NCBI GenBank assembly: GCA_934190685.1
Contig: CAKPTK010000006.1
Coordinates: 1 to 35,600 of the forward strand
Direction of reading: 5' to 3'
DNA from: an uncultured Prevotella sp.
GTDB lineage: Bacteria > Bacteroidota > Bacteroidia > Bacteroidales > Bacteroidaceae
DNA: 35,600 bases
Of this stretch, positions 25,465-33,676 are shown in pieces (positions within the stretch are counted from its first letter, which is position 1; every line of letters begins with the position of its first letter). The notes beneath the pieces are model-generated. The model saw only the letters and a program-made list of their open reading frames with translations. It searched no databases and had not been told where the DNA came from. The translations under genes were made by a program, and so were the position numbers.

Positions 25465-25509
25465 AAGATTTTGGACTTTTTATTCTTCATCTTGATATTC
25501 TATGGATTC

Positions 25510-26625
25510 TTATGAATGGGTGTCTTGAACCTTGCAAGTATGCAACAATACTTGTGTCACATCCTCGGCACAGTTGTCAAGGTTCAACTCTTTTTCGGCA
25601 AAGGCTCTTCCTCTTTGACCCATTTTTGCCGCTTCCTCGGGATGTTCTAAGATATAGCGCACGGCTTTTATCCATCCTTCCGTGTCGTAATAATCCACTG
25701 TGATGCCACATTTTTCGCGGTCTATGTCCACAGGCATTTGCGGGTTGCGGCTACAGATGAGGGGAATGCCCAATGCCAAGGCTTCGACCACGGTGGTGAG
25801 TCCCACGGTGTAGTTGGTCTCCTTGCAGCAGATCACCACGCAAGCTGCGGCGTTCACCTTCAGGCTCATCGCCTGATGGGCCAGTCCTTCGATGAAGTGT
25901 ACATGCGTGTTTTTGCCTGTTCCCAATTCTTGGAAAAGTTTTTCATAGTCCGTTCCGCCATAGGCATGGCAAATATAAATGTCGAGTGGCGCTTCCGTGG
26001 TGCGGAAGGCGGATACGAGGGTTGGCATGTCGCGCATTTCTTTGCCGGTGGAGATGAATCCCTGTCGATGTGCCTGAACTTGAGCAAGTAGGGCGGGAAA
26101 CGATGCACCTGAGGTCGGGATGGATGAGCGGAGCAGTCGGTCATAGTAGTCGAGGTCGGCTCCCCATCGGGCAATATGTAAGTGCGTCCGCCGTGCTTTC
26201 TTGGATTGGAGTGAGTCGTCGATAATCTTTTGGGAGAAGAAGAACATCTCGTCAAGTCCTCGGTAGAAGAGTCGCGCTACGCATTCCCGTATACTGCTCT
26301 TGGCGGTGACCACGGGCTGATGGTGCCATACGCAGATGGGCTTGCGGTAGAGTCCTAAGGCTCGGAGGAACACGATGATTTCAAGTCCTCGAAAGGTGGT
26401 GGCGTAAATGGCGTCGAAGTGCTCACGGCAGGTGAGCACTTGCCAAGCTACGTAGAGGGATTGCTGCCAACGACGAGGGTAAAAATGGAACTTGTGCCAC
26501 ACCACATCGATACCTTTGGCTTTCAGGTGGGTGGCCCCATAGAGGAAATGTCCGGGATAGGTTCCTTGCTGCCAGCCGTTGAGGATGGTCTGTATGTCGG
26601 TGGTGTGATAATAGTAAACTTTCAT
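25510..26625 (-). CDS. Glycosyltransferase, GT4-like
   Basis: A 371-residue cytoplasmic or peripheral membrane glycosyltransferase of GT-B fold. The N-terminal half starts MKVYYYHTTDIQTIL and has the WHHQPVV acceptor-side segment. The C-terminal nucleotide-sugar half carries GLTTVVEALALGIPLICS (the E-x7-E region of GT4), followed by GWIKAVRYILEHPEEAAKMGQRGR. The start at 26625 is chosen because an upstream extension to 26793 would run back through the divergent promoter and the flippase gene. The -7 box lies 3 bases before the ATG, so the mRNA may be leaderless. It likely adds a sugar to a cell-surface polysaccharide. Donor and acceptor are unknown. Confidence 0.8.
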   Translation of the reverse strand: MKVYYYHTTDIQTILNGWQQGTYPGHFLYGATHLKAKGIDVVWHKFHFYPRRWQQSLYVAWQVLTCREHFDAIYATTFRGLEIIVFLRALGLYRKPICVWHHQPVVTAKSSIRECVARLFYRGLDEMFFFSQKIIDDSLQSKKARRTHLHIARWGADLDYYDRLLRSSIPTSGASFPALLAQVQAHRQGFISTGKEMRDMPTLVSAFRTTEAPLDIYICHAYGGTDYEKLFQELGTGKNTHVHFIEGLAHQAMSLKVNAAACVVICCKETNYTVGLTTVVEALALGIPLICSRNPQMPVDIDREKCGITVDYYDTEGWIKAVRYILEHPEEAAKMGQRGRAFAEKELNLDNCAEDVTQVLLHTCKVQDTHS

Positions 26626-26628
26626 GTT

Positions 26629-26661
26629 GCAAAAGTAACAAATAGTGTTGGGTAATACAAA
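26629..26661 (-). promoter_or_regulatory. Promoter of the glycosyltransferase gene
   Basis: On the minus strand TTTG (26661-26658), a 20-base spacer and TACTTTTGC (26637-26629) match the Bacteroidetes promoter. Transcription should start at or beside the ATG at 26625. Confidence 0.65.
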
Positions 26662-26678
26662 ATTAATGCTTACTTTTG
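26648..26678 (+). promoter_or_regulatory. Promoter of the flippase gene
   Basis: TTGG (26648-26651), a 19-base spacer and TACTTTTG (26671-26678) form a plus-strand promoter that overlaps the divergent glycosyltransferase promoter. Confidence 0.6.
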
Positions 26679-26701
26679 TAACATTCAACTTCACAAGAAT
26701 A

Positions 26702-28141
26702 ATGGCTTCACTCAAGGAACGCACTGCCTCCGGACTGCTTTGGGGGGCAATGAACAACGGACTCATGCAGTTGCTGAACATCGTGTTCGGCATCTTTTTG
26801 GCACGTATGCTCTCGCCTGACGACTACGGTTTGGTGGGCATGATTGCCATCTTCACCGCCCTTGCCGCAACATTACAAGAGAGTGGTTTCACCTCTGCGC
26901 TGGTCAATAAGAAAGAGGTCACCGACAATGACTACAACTCCGTATTTTGGTTCTCCACCTTGATGAGTGTGGCTTTGTTTATCCTTCTCTTCGCATGTGC
27001 GCCGCTGATTGCGCTTTATTTCGGTCAGCCTGAACTGGTGCGTTTGTCCCGGTTGGCGTTCGTCTGCATTCCGCTGGCGGCTCTTGGTGTTGTGCCTCAA
27101 GCCTATTTGTTCAAGAATCTGAAGGTCAAGGAGGCAACGGTTGTCCGTTGTTCCGGATTGCTCCTGTCGGGATTGGTGGGCATTGTCCTTGCCTTTCGGG
27201 GAATGGCTTATTGGAGTCTTGTGTGGCAGCAGTTGTGCTATGTGGGCATCACCAGTCTCGGCAAGTATGCGCTCATTCCTTGGCGTCCTTCGCTGAAGGT
27301 TGACTTTGGCCCTGTCAGGTCGATGTTCGGTTTCAGTTGTAAAATCATGCTCACTTCGATAGTCACCACCATCAACCAGAATATTCTCACCGTCATCTTT
27401 GGCAGTATGTTCACCAAGCGTGTTGTGGGCAACTTCACCCAAGCTTTCAAATGGAACAATATGACCTCGAGTCTTGTGTCTGGCACCATCGCACAAGTGG
27501 CACAGCCGGTCTTCTCATCCATTCAAGACGATTCCGAACGCTTGGTCCACGTGGTTCGTAAGATGATACGTTTTACGGCTTTTCTCGCTTTTCCTGTGAT
27601 GCTGGGACTCTGCATCATTGCCCGTGAGTTCATCCTCATCACCATTGGCTCCAAGTGGATTGGCAGCATAGTGCTGCTTCAGATTCTGTGTGTCAGCGGC
27701 GCTTTCATCCCCTTGCAGCAGACTTATCAGAATCTTATTGTGAGCCGCAACCGCAGCGACCTGTTCATGTGGATTACCGTCTTCCAAGTGGCGTTGCAGA
27801 TAGTCGTGGTGTTGGTGCTCGGACATTACGGCATTGCGATGATGGTGACAGGCTATTCCTTGTTCAATATTTTGTGGTTGTTGGTGTGGCATGGCTATAC
27901 CCATCGTCTGATACCCCTTCGCCTGACCGATGCTTTGCGCGACATTCTGCCGTTTCTGCTGGCTTCTTTGGTGGCGATGGCTGTCGCTTGTCTTGCCGCC
28001 TGGTCCCTTGAGGGCATCTGGCTCAAGATGTTGGTCAAGATTGCCGTGGCGGCTGTTTCCTATTTTGTGATGATGAAAGTCACGCATGCCAAAATCATGG
28101 AAGAATGCATCGCGTATGTGTTCAAACGCAAGAAAAACTGA
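26702..28141 (+). CDS. Polysaccharide flippase, Wzx-like (MOP superfamily)
   Basis: A 479-residue inner-membrane protein with about twelve to fourteen membrane segments. The typical start is LKERTASGLLWGAMNNGLMQLLNIVFGIFLARMLSPDDYGLVGM. A PVFSSIQDDSERLVHVVRKMIR segment marks the C-terminal half. It moves lipid-linked oligosaccharide units across the inner membrane. The start at 26702 is chosen by the family N-terminus and the promoter position. It is divergent to the GT4-like gene, and both are likely in one glycan pathway. Confidence 0.88.
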   Translation: MASLKERTASGLLWGAMNNGLMQLLNIVFGIFLARMLSPDDYGLVGMIAIFTALAATLQESGFTSALVNKKEVTDNDYNSVFWFSTLMSVALFILLFACAPLIALYFGQPELVRLSRLAFVCIPLAALGVVPQAYLFKNLKVKEATVVRCSGLLLSGLVGIVLAFRGMAYWSLVWQQLCYVGITSLGKYALIPWRPSLKVDFGPVRSMFGFSCKIMLTSIVTTINQNILTVIFGSMFTKRVVGNFTQAFKWNNMTSSLVSGTIAQVAQPVFSSIQDDSERLVHVVRKMIRFTAFLAFPVMLGLCIIAREFILITIGSKWIGSIVLLQILCVSGAFIPLQQTYQNLIVSRNRSDLFMWITVFQVALQIVVVLVLGHYGIAMMVTGYSLFNILWLLVWHGYTHRLIPLRLTDALRDILPFLLASLVAMAVACLAAWSLEGIWLKMLVKIAVAAVSYFVMMKVTHAKIMEECIAYVFKRKKN

Positions 28142-28189
28142 TAGGGTAAGGATGAAAATCCCCTGGTTGTGCTTCCCTGTTAAGCTTAC

Positions 28190-28317
28190 GTGTAGGAATA
28201 ATTTTTCGCGAAACATCATACATTCCTACACAAAATCTCCGAACCCCTTGTGTTTATGCGGAGCTCGGAGATGTATGATGAGCCAAATATCCTACACGAA
28301 TCCTACATAAACCTACA
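28190..28317. repeat. Convergent intergenic region with interlocking inverted and direct repeats
   Basis: Three pairings overlap. GTGTAGGAAT (28190-28199) pairs with ATTCCTACAC (28222-28231), CATCATACAT (28214-28223) with ATGTATGATG (28271-28280), and ATCTCCGA (28235-28242) with TCGGAGAT (28265-28272). The first two share bases 28222-28223 and the folds compete. TTTCGCGAAA (28204-28213) is a palindrome. CCTACA recurs at 28225, 28291, 28302 and 28312, and inverted at 28191. No gene is visible. At the least it is a bidirectional terminator between two convergent operons. Confidence 0.6.
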
Positions 28318-28363
28318 TGATTGAGGCAGAATCCGTGTTTATTTCTCGTTTTTGATGCAGTTC

Positions 28364-29728
28364 TTACAGCAAATACAGTCCGTAGAGATATCCATTGTAC
28401 ACCCACAGGTAGACTGTGAGGAACAGGATGACAAGCCGCAGGGGCATGAGCCACTTCAGGCGGATGGCCTTGAACAGATAGGCGATGGCCAATGGGATGA
28501 TGAAGAGCCAATGTGCTCCCATGATGTAAACCTCGTTGATGCCGAAGCCGATGCCCATGTGGATGGCCATGTCGAACAAGAAGAAAGACATGGCAAGCCA
28601 GAAGAACTTGCTCCTTCTGCCACACCAGATACCGGTCAAGAACAGCAGAACGATGATGGCTTCCACCATATAGCTGAAGGGATTGTGGTAGTTGACGATG
28701 ACCGGACGCTTGGTGAGGGTGTCGCACAGCAGATAGTCACGGTGCAACTGGATAGACTCGCCGAAGAGATTTTCCACAGAAGTGTCCCAACGCGGGGTCG
28801 ACACGTCTGTCCATCCCCAAAATCCACCTTTTTTAATAGGCGTACCCGTGTGTGATTCCGCCATTTTTACTTTGGCCCTCTGCCGGCGTTCTGCGGCAGA
28901 GTCGTCAATGCCTTTCTTTTTCAGCGCTTCCTTTTTCTTGGCCACAGCCTCTTTTTTCGCCTGTTTGGCAGGATAGACAATGTAGTCATACTGAAGGCCT
29001 GCCCCATACCATATCAGTCCGGCGGGGAGTAGAATGGCGAAAATCAAGTTGCGCCAATGAAAGCATCGCTTGCCGTTGCAGAACAGATTGGCGAGAAACA
29101 CCTTGATGCCGTTGTTGAGCGAGATGCCCGCTGTGAAGAAAAACAACACCACTGTCTGGAGAATGGTGAGCTGTTTCCCGCTTTTCATTCTCACTCCCGC
29201 AATCCAAAGTACCAGCAGAAGCATGGTCAGCGAGAAGCCGAAATGGTCGGGGACGGTATAGGAAATCATCACATAGGCAAAGGAATACATGAACGCAGAC
29301 AACAGGGTGGCGTCCAGTCGGGGCAGTCCCACGATGTCGCGGAAAATGCGGTAGATGAACAACACGGAATACATCACGGCGGCGATGAGCATGGCCGCCA
29401 CGACGAATTGCACGCAGTTTATTCCCGTCAGCCACATCAATCCTTGGTTGATGAGGTAGGGAATGTACATGAAAAACGCCAGCAAAGGGTGGCGGTAGAC
29501 ATCATACGACACATTCCATTCACTCAGCACATAGTAGGTGATGGGGTCGAAACCCGAGATGTGGAACCGGTTGATGAACACGGGCCAATAGTATTTGTGG
29601 AACCGTGTGAACACATCACAGTATTTGTACACCACCATGGCGTTGAGCAGCAGAAACACCAACACGGTGGACAGTGCCAGCCAGCGCTCCTCACGGCGGA
29701 CACGGAAGATGGACAGAAGTTGTTTCAT
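28364..29728 (-). CDS. Polytopic membrane protein, DUF6080-like, possible GT-C glycosyltransferase
   Basis: A 454-residue membrane protein with about ten hydrophobic segments and a basic, Lys/Ala-rich cytoplasmic or periplasmic loop (about 255-300, KKEAVAKKKEALKKKGID). The first large loop has RFHISGFDPITYYVLSEW, which recalls the acidic loop after the first helix in GT-C enzymes. I believe it belongs to DUF6080, but I cannot search. It is last in a seven-gene operon and overlaps the GtrA gene by 4 bases. It would fit as the enzyme that uses a polyprenyl-phospho-sugar made by its neighbours. That role is inference from layout. Confidence 0.65.
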   Translation of the reverse strand: MKQLLSIFRVRREERWLALSTVLVFLLLNAMVVYKYCDVFTRFHKYYWPVFINRFHISGFDPITYYVLSEWNVSYDVYRHPLLAFFMYIPYLINQGLMWLTGINCVQFVVAAMLIAAVMYSVLFIYRIFRDIVGLPRLDATLLSAFMYSFAYVMISYTVPDHFGFSLTMLLLVLWIAGVRMKSGKQLTILQTVVLFFFTAGISLNNGIKVFLANLFCNGKRCFHWRNLIFAILLPAGLIWYGAGLQYDYIVYPAKQAKKEAVAKKKEALKKKGIDDSAAERRQRAKVKMAESHTGTPIKKGGFWGWTDVSTPRWDTSVENLFGESIQLHRDYLLCDTLTKRPVIVNYHNPFSYMVEAIIVLLFLTGIWCGRRSKFFWLAMSFFLFDMAIHMGIGFGINEVYIMGAHWLFIIPLAIAYLFKAIRLKWLMPLRLVILFLTVYLWVYNGYLYGLYLL

Positions 29729-30120
29729 TTTTTCAAGAAATATCTAACTAACAGAAAATTGACGGGCACGCAGATGCAGAACATCGGCAGTGGCGCCAAG
29801 GATTTGGACAGGCCTAACCATAGGAAGAACGAGAGACAGACGGTTTGCAACAGATAGTTGACCACATGCGAGAAGGCGAATCCTGCTCCCCGCTTGGCAC
29901 TCGATTTCACCCGGAAGGTGAAGCGTGTGGAGGCGATATAGTTGTAGATGAAGCTGATGGCGTAGCCCACGGTGTTGGCTACTGTGGGGTGCATCCATCT
30001 TGTCGCCACCACATAGACAACGTATTGCAGGATGGTGGCGGTGACTCCGACGATACCGAACCTGATCACCTCGCCCATCTTGGCGCGTTGTTCGTCGTTC
30101 AGTTTATTCAAGAAGTTCAT
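29725..30120 (-). CDS. GtrA-family membrane protein
   Basis: A 131-residue protein with four membrane segments and the GtrA signature: RFGIVGVTATILQYVVY at the start, then NTVGYAISFIYNYIASTRFTF, then the last two helices. GtrA proteins are linked to movement of polyprenyl-phospho-sugars across the inner membrane; the mycobacterial member Rv3789 lies in the decaprenyl-phospho-arabinose locus. It overlaps both neighbours by 4 bases (ATGA), so translation is coupled. Confidence 0.88.
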   Translation of the reverse strand: MNFLNKLNDEQRAKMGEVIRFGIVGVTATILQYVVYVVATRWMHPTVANTVGYAISFIYNYIASTRFTFRVKSSAKRGAGFAFSHVVNYLLQTVCLSFFLWLGLSKSLAPLPMFCICVPVNFLLVRYFLKK

Positions 30121-30731
30121 TCTCTGAAGGGTTTATAGTGAGCCACGTCGGCATATTCCATCAGGGCGTGGTCACCGTGGCTGTCGCCATAGGCGGTGAG
30201 ATGATAGAGATTGCGGTCGGGCAGCACCTCGAGCAACCGGCGCACTTTCTCCTCTCCATAGCAGTTGGGGGTGAGAAACCTGCCTGTGACGGTGCCGTTT
30301 TCCACCTCTATCTGTGTGCCCACGATGACGACACCTCCTGTGGTGTTGGCATCCTCACCGAAGATGTTGAAGAACGGGCGGACCCAGTTCTCCACACTTG
30401 CCGTGATGATGAGCACTTTCTCGCCGGCATGCAGAGCCTGGCTGATGAGTGGAATGGCTTTGGTGCGGATGATGTTGCGGTGGCGTGCGGCAAACTGTGC
30501 GCACAACTCGTTAAACCGTTCTATGTTCATTCCGCCGAAGAAATAGGCGAAGATTTTTTCCTTTGCGTCCCCATTGGAATAGAGGTGCAGTTTCATCAGT
30601 ACCAGAATCAGACTGTGACGGAGGAACCCCAGCAGGAAGCGGCGTGTGCCGCAGGCAAACTGGATAAAGGCGAGCAGCGTGTCGCAGGTGGTGAGTGTTC
30701 CGTCGAAATCGAATACTTTTACTTCTCTCAT
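30117..30731 (-). CDS. HAD-superfamily phosphatase (HAD-IB, SerB-like)
   Basis: A 204-residue protein with all HAD motifs: DFDGT at 8-12 (nucleophile Asp8, acid Asp10), ITAS at 109-112, and GDSHGD at 182-187. A short helical cap holds residues about 20-85. One hydrophobic stretch (about 31-50) could sit at the membrane. The start at 30731 gives the normal HAD N-terminus two bases after the UbiA stop; a longer frame to 30962 lies inside that gene. By analogy with the decaprenyl-phospho-pentose pathway, it may remove the 5-phosphate from polyprenyl-phospho-phosphoribose. That is inference; phosphoserine- or lipid-phosphatase activity is also possible. Confidence 0.83.
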   Translation of the reverse strand: MREVKVFDFDGTLTTCDTLLAFIQFACGTRRFLLGFLRHSLILVLMKLHLYSNGDAKEKIFAYFFGGMNIERFNELCAQFAARHRNIIRTKAIPLISQALHAGEKVLIITASVENWVRPFFNIFGEDANTTGGVVIVGTQIEVENGTVTGRFLTPNCYGEEKVRRLLEVLPDRNLYHLTAYGDSHGDHALMEYADVAHYKPFRE

Positions 30732-30733
30732 TC

Positions 30734-31615
30734 TTAGTTGAAATATATCATAAACATAAAGGTGAGTCCCCATCCCAAGATGATGAGTTGGGTGAAGCGG
30801 TCGTAGAGCACCACCTTGGTGGGGTCTCCGCTTTTCTCGTCGACCACGGCAATCTGGATGTAGCGCAGCAGTCCGAGGATGACGAAGACGGAGGTGAGAT
30901 AGAGATACTCGTTTTGGAAATGTTCCGTCACTTCGGGCGACACCGTGTACATGATGTAGCACACCAGTGTCACCGAGGCGCTGATGGTGATGGCCTGGTT
31001 GATGAAGGTGAGGTTATACCGGATGGTGTTCTTGCGTGGAGCCTCTCCGGTCTTGTTCATGCGCAGCACGTCGTCGCGGCGCTTGGCAAAGGAAAGAAAG
31101 AGGGTGAGCAGGAAGGTCATCAGCACAATCCACTTGCTCAGCGCCACGTCGCAAGCCTCGCCACCCGCCACGATGCGGAGTACGAAGCCGAAAGCCACGA
31201 TGCACACATCAATGATGGCATATTGTTTCAGCTTGGCGCAGTAGCACAGGTTCATCACATAGTAGAACAACAGTACGCCGCCCACTTGCCAGCGTTTGCC
31301 GGGCAGCAGGGCCACCATTGCCATGGATAGCAGGAACATCAGTGCCATGAGCAGATATCCCTGTTTTACGGAGATGGCGCCGGAGGCGATGGGACGCTTG
31401 CATTTTACAGGGTGGCGTCGGTCGGCATCCACGTCGATGATGTCGTTGAAACAGTAGACCGATGATGCGATGAAACAATAGGCCAGCATGGTGAGCACGC
31501 CCGACAGGAGCAGCGGCCAGTCGAGAATGCTGCCACTGAAGAAAAGCGGCAGAAGCACAAACACATTCTTCACCCAATGCTTGGGCCGTATGAGTTTATA
31601 GAGGGGCTGTGTCAT
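30734..31615 (-). CDS. UbiA-family prenyltransferase, phosphoribosyl-polyprenyl-phosphate synthase-like
   Basis: A 293-residue membrane protein with eight to nine helices. The first Asp-rich motif NDIIDVDADRRHPVKCKRP (57-75) and the later KLKQYAIIDVCIVAFGFVLRIVAGG and SFAKRRDD segments match decaprenyl-phosphate phosphoribosyltransferases (Rv3806c type) rather than quinone or haem UbiA enzymes. These enzymes join PRPP to a polyprenyl phosphate. It overlaps the acyltransferase before it by 4 bases and precedes the HAD gene by 2. The product and use in this organism are not established. Confidence 0.82.
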   Translation of the reverse strand: MTQPLYKLIRPKHWVKNVFVLLPLFFSGSILDWPLLLSGVLTMLAYCFIASSVYCFNDIIDVDADRRHPVKCKRPIASGAISVKQGYLLMALMFLLSMAMVALLPGKRWQVGGVLLFYYVMNLCYCAKLKQYAIIDVCIVAFGFVLRIVAGGEACDVALSKWIVLMTFLLTLFLSFAKRRDDVLRMNKTGEAPRKNTIRYNLTFINQAITISASVTLVCYIMYTVSPEVTEHFQNEYLYLTSVFVILGLLRYIQIAVVDEKSGDPTKVVLYDRFTQLIILGWGLTFMFMIYFN

Positions 31616-32625
31616 AGTCTAAACAGTTTTTTGGTGATGAAGTCGAGGGCGTGGTGTGTCACCCATGCCAGAGGCAGGGTGATGGCCACGGTGAGCAGGA
31701 AGGTTTCCCAATAGCCGAGATGATGAGGCTCTATGTAGACCATCACGAAGTGCAGGTGGATGAGATAGGCCTCCAGACTCAGCGCTCCTACAAATTTGAA
31801 TGCCTGGTTGAACCATTTCGGCGTGCGTCGGAACACCCGGTTGAGCATGAGAATGCTTGTCACCGTGAACGGAATGTAAATCATTCGCTCCACGTAGAGG
31901 GGGAATCTGCCATGTGTAATCTGCTCCAGATAGAGTGTGGTGCCGAAGGTGGAGAAAAACAGGAGAATAATCATCCAGATGGAAGCTCCGTCGAGACGCT
32001 CCTTTCGCTGCACAGGCGCTCCGAAGTTCACTCCGATGAGGAACACGGGAACCCTGCTCCAGAATATCTCCAGATGGCCGACGGCATGGTGGATGGGACC
32101 GACCCATTGCACGATGATGCACCATAGAATGCACACCATCGGTATCCATCGGTAGATGGGGTGGCGGATGATGAGGCGCATATAGAAGGGCGCCACCAGG
32201 TAGAGTGCCAAGGTGGCGGGAATGTACCAGAAGCTCAGGTCGTCCATACGCCAGAAACTCCAACCTACGGCGATGTTGGCGATGAGGTCGAACAGGTTGC
32301 GGCTGTAGCCGCCACCATGCGAGTGGAGATAGAGCGGAATGTAGAACGCGCATGCCGCGAGAATCCATGCAGGATAGATGCGGACGAGGCGTCGGGTGTA
32401 GAAATGGCGCAACGATGGATTCTTCGTCCACGAGAACCACAAGCCGACCCCGCTGAGGAAAAGGAAGATGTCCACTCCCACGTTGCCGCATCGGCGCAGA
32501 CCATAGAAGGGATCCGTACGCGCCAGTCCCACGTGGAAGAGAATGATGAAGAGCATGGCTGCTCCCATCAGTTCACCACGGTAGCGGCTGATGTTGGCGA
32601 GTTCGATGTCTTTGATTTTCAGCAT
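31612..32625 (-). CDS. Acyltransferase-3 family membrane protein
   Basis: A 337-residue polytopic membrane protein. The start RYRGELMGAAMLFIILFHVG carries the family His (His31), followed by GVDIFLFLSGVGLWFSW and FYTRRLVRIYPAWIL, which are hallmarks of the acyltransferase-3 family. These enzymes usually O-acetylate or succinylate cell-surface glycans. It lies 4 bases after the second acyltransferase gene and overlaps the UbiA gene by 4. The substrate is unknown. Confidence 0.85.
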   Translation of the reverse strand: MLKIKDIELANISRYRGELMGAAMLFIILFHVGLARTDPFYGLRRCGNVGVDIFLFLSGVGLWFSWTKNPSLRHFYTRRLVRIYPAWILAACAFYIPLYLHSHGGGYSRNLFDLIANIAVGWSFWRMDDLSFWYIPATLALYLVAPFYMRLIIRHPIYRWIPMVCILWCIIVQWVGPIHHAVGHLEIFWSRVPVFLIGVNFGAPVQRKERLDGASIWMIILLFFSTFGTTLYLEQITHGRFPLYVERMIYIPFTVTSILMLNRVFRRTPKWFNQAFKFVGALSLEAYLIHLHFVMVYIEPHHLGYWETFLLTVAITLPLAWVTHHALDFITKKLFRL

Positions 32626-32629
32626 AGGC

Positions 32630-33676
32630 TCAGGACTTGGGTGAGGGAATCAGACGCAATGCCTTGTGAAACGCCCACGAGAACAGAACCGTGACCACAA
32701 CATAGAGCAGGATGCCTTCATACACGTGCCCACGGAACGACATGGGGATGATGATTTCCCGGGTGATGGGATGGATGACGAACATGGCGGCTGAGATGCT
32801 GCCAACCCATTTCATGGGGCGGAGCAGTATGGCGGGCAGCAAACGCACACCTGCGACGGCGCCGGATACCACAAAGGCTGGGCACCACAGCCATCCTTGA
32901 AATTCGAATCCGAGGATGAATACCAAGAACACCGACAGAATGAATACCGCCAGGGTGTTGGCGCGGCTCAAGCTCCTGCCGTGCCGTGCATAGAGCAGTC
33001 CCAGTCCGAACGGAAGCACTGCCCCGAAGAAGTTATAGCGCACGCGGTTCATCGAGTCGAAGTCTTGCTCGCAGAGCACTTCCAACAGCCAGCACACCAC
33101 CATCATCACCACAATGTTGCGTGACGGCATGCGATAGAACAACAACCTGTAGAGCACGTAGAGCTGCATCATCAGCGAGAAATACCAGTAGGGCCCGGGC
33201 TTGATGATGTGGTCGGGATCGGGCAGGAAGTTGATGTACATGAACAACTGCGCCACCACGCGGCCGACCGTATAGCCATGATAGCCGTGGGGATGCAAAT
33301 AGCTGACCACGGCGAAGGCAATGTAGCCCAGGAACATCAAGCGGAGCAACTTGAGGTAGTGATTCTTCGTGAAAGCCACTGCCGACACCCGCTCGCTGCC
33401 CTCGCGCTCATATTTCATCACCAGTCCGAAGCCGCTTACAAACAGAAATACGGGCACGCCATAGTGTCCGAAGAAGGAGAAGAGATGGACGAAAAGGTCG
33501 TGGTTGAGCGAGGTGAGCCTGTCCCACAGCATGAGAGGTTTCGCCCGGTCAAACGTGTACTCGTTCTCCTTGACGGCAAAACCGAGAAAATGGCAATAGT
33601 TGTGCAGCATGATGCACAATATCGCGATACCTTTTAGGGCTGAACATTCGGCCCGAGAAAGCAGTTGTCGTGTCAT
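32630..33676 (-). CDS. Acyltransferase-3 family membrane protein
   Basis: A 348-residue polytopic protein with SALKGIAILCIMLHNYCHF (His25 as the likely catalytic His), GVPVFLFVSGFGLVMKYE and FTKNHYLKLLRLMFL, all of acyltransferase-3 type. It differs clearly from the neighbouring family member, so the pair is not a recent tandem duplication. It overlaps the phosphoethanolamine-transferase gene by 4 bases. It is likely to modify an envelope glycan or glycolipid on the periplasmic side. Confidence 0.83.
   Translation of the reverse strand: MTRQLLSRAECSALKGIAILCIMLHNYCHFLGFAVKENEYTFDRAKPLMLWDRLTSLNHDLFVHLFSFFGHYGVPVFLFVSGFGLVMKYEREGSERVSAVAFTKNHYLKLLRLMFLGYIAFAVVSYLHPHGYHGYTVGRVVAQLFMYINFLPDPDHIIKPGPYWYFSLMMQLYVLYRLLFYRMPSRNIVVMMVVCWLLEVLCEQDFDSMNRVRYNFFGAVLPFGLGLLYARHGRSLSRANTLAVFILSVFLVFILGFEFQGWLWCPAFVVSGAVAGVRLLPAILLRPMKWVGSISAAMFVIHPITREIIIPMSFRGHVYEGILLYVVVTVLFSWAFHKALRLIPSPKS

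Noticed and set aside
28291-28317. CCTACA repeats as a CRISPR array
   Set aside because: The units are only 6 bases with 4-5 base gaps, so there are no spacers of normal size and no cas genes.
30732-30962. N-terminal extension of the HAD phosphatase
   Set aside because: It lies inside the UbiA gene and adds sequence unlike any HAD protein; the ATG at 30731 gives the normal start.
31619-32491. Minus-strand open frame of 290 codons in another phase
   Set aside because: It overlaps the acyltransferase gene on the same strand and is rich in His, Pro and Arg, as expected for an out-of-frame reading of G/C-rich DNA.
31612-33676. Two acyltransferase genes as a tandem duplication
   Set aside because: They share only family motifs; the rest of the sequences differ too much for a recent duplication.
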